In this document: positions 63,892-64,000 of the stretch, in pieces
How the letters are laid out: each line of letters starts with the position of its first letter
Numbering within the stretch: the stretch's first letter is position 1
From: Pseudomonas frederiksbergensis
Lineage (GTDB): Bacteria; Pseudomonadota; Gammaproteobacteria; Pseudomonadales; Pseudomonadaceae
Reading direction: 5' to 3'
Assembly: GCF_003732275.1 (NCBI RefSeq)
Contig: NZ_MOBM01000019.1
Coordinates: 248,001-312,000 of the forward strand
Length of the DNA stretch: 64,000 nt
Notes under the pieces: model-generated
What the model saw: only the letters and a program-made list of their open reading frames with translations
Database searches by the model: none
What the model was told of the DNA's origin: nothing
Translations under genes and position numbers: made by a program

Positions 63892-64000
63892 TTGCCTGGC
63901 CGCTCGCCGAACTGCTGCCGCATGCCGGCGACATGATCCTCATCGAGCAGATTCTGTCATTCGATGACGAGCAGATTCACACCCGACTCACCGTCAAACC
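63888..64000 (+). CDS. 3-hydroxyacyl-ACP dehydratase-like hotdog protein, cut by window end
   Basis: Only 37 codons are present: MIAWPLAELLPHAGDMILIE and on to RLTVK. LLPHAGDMILIE is the typical start of ApeP-type hotdog dehydratases. It overlaps the ketosynthase stop (ATGA). A ketoreductase and a further ketosynthase would be expected next, outside the window. Confidence 0.78.
   Translation, partial: MIAWPLAELLPHAGDMILIEQILSFDDEQIHTRLTVK

Overview
The window looks like chromosome from the Pseudomonas fluorescens complex. The evidence is high GC content, the gene order aceE-aceF-dipA-msrA-rlmJ ... acyl-CoA dehydrogenase-nhaP2-mscK-selO (which I recall as the PA5015-PA5023 order of P. aeruginosa), the divergent put locus, and three families of the short inverted-repeat elements (REP/REPIN) typical of this group.

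Layout. 1-2.1 kb: LPS inner-core heptosyltransferases waaF-waaC, with the first bases of waaG, all on the minus strand. 2.4-10.4 kb: glnE (minus), divergent from pyruvate dehydrogenase aceE-aceF, whose E2 has three lipoyl domains. 10.6-16.8 kb: a PhoD-like phosphatase, the c-di-GMP phosphodiesterase dipA, msrA and rlmJ. 16.8-26.6 kb: an accessory island with clustered repeats, a small DUF3077/DUF6124-like gene with a structured leader, and a type VI secretion cassette read on the minus strand (vgrG, a DUF4123 adaptor, a 1601-residue Rhs effector, an immunity gene, the last codons of a second related toxin, and a second immunity gene). 27-32.9 kb: putP and putA, divergent around five GTTGCA sites. 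33-39.5 kb: an acyl-CoA dehydrogenase, two chemoreceptors and a small ZapA/coiled-coil pair. 39.7-47.8 kb: nhaP2, mscK, selO, trxC and a ParA-like ATPase. 48.2-64 kb: one long plus-strand operon for an aryl-polyene-type pigment, cut off by the window end.

How the genes work together. The pigment operon encodes a chain-length-factor-like ketosynthase, two acyl carrier proteins, an acyl ligase fused to a hotdog domain, two acyltransferases, a glycosyltransferase, an aromatic amino-acid ammonia-lyase, a thioesterase, a LolA-like carrier, an MMPL exporter, a cation/proton exchanger-like protein, a flavoprotein, a methyltransferase, a lipoprotein, a ketosynthase and the start of a dehydratase. Most neighbours overlap by 1-25 bases, which implies translational coupling. 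The Rhs island shows a recent toxin/immunity exchange or duplication: each immunity gene has the same length, is preceded by a homologous toxin 3' end and is followed by a matching 3' block.

The most notable observations are (i) the displaced toxin end plus second immunity gene behind the Rhs gene; (ii) a REPIN-bearing 139-base segment inside the pigment operon, flanked by a 9-base duplication of the stop/start junction, which creates a leader ORF; and (iii) an unusual Phe-His pair at the substrate-selectivity position of the ammonia-lyase. No tRNA, rRNA, CRISPR array or insertion sequence was recognised.
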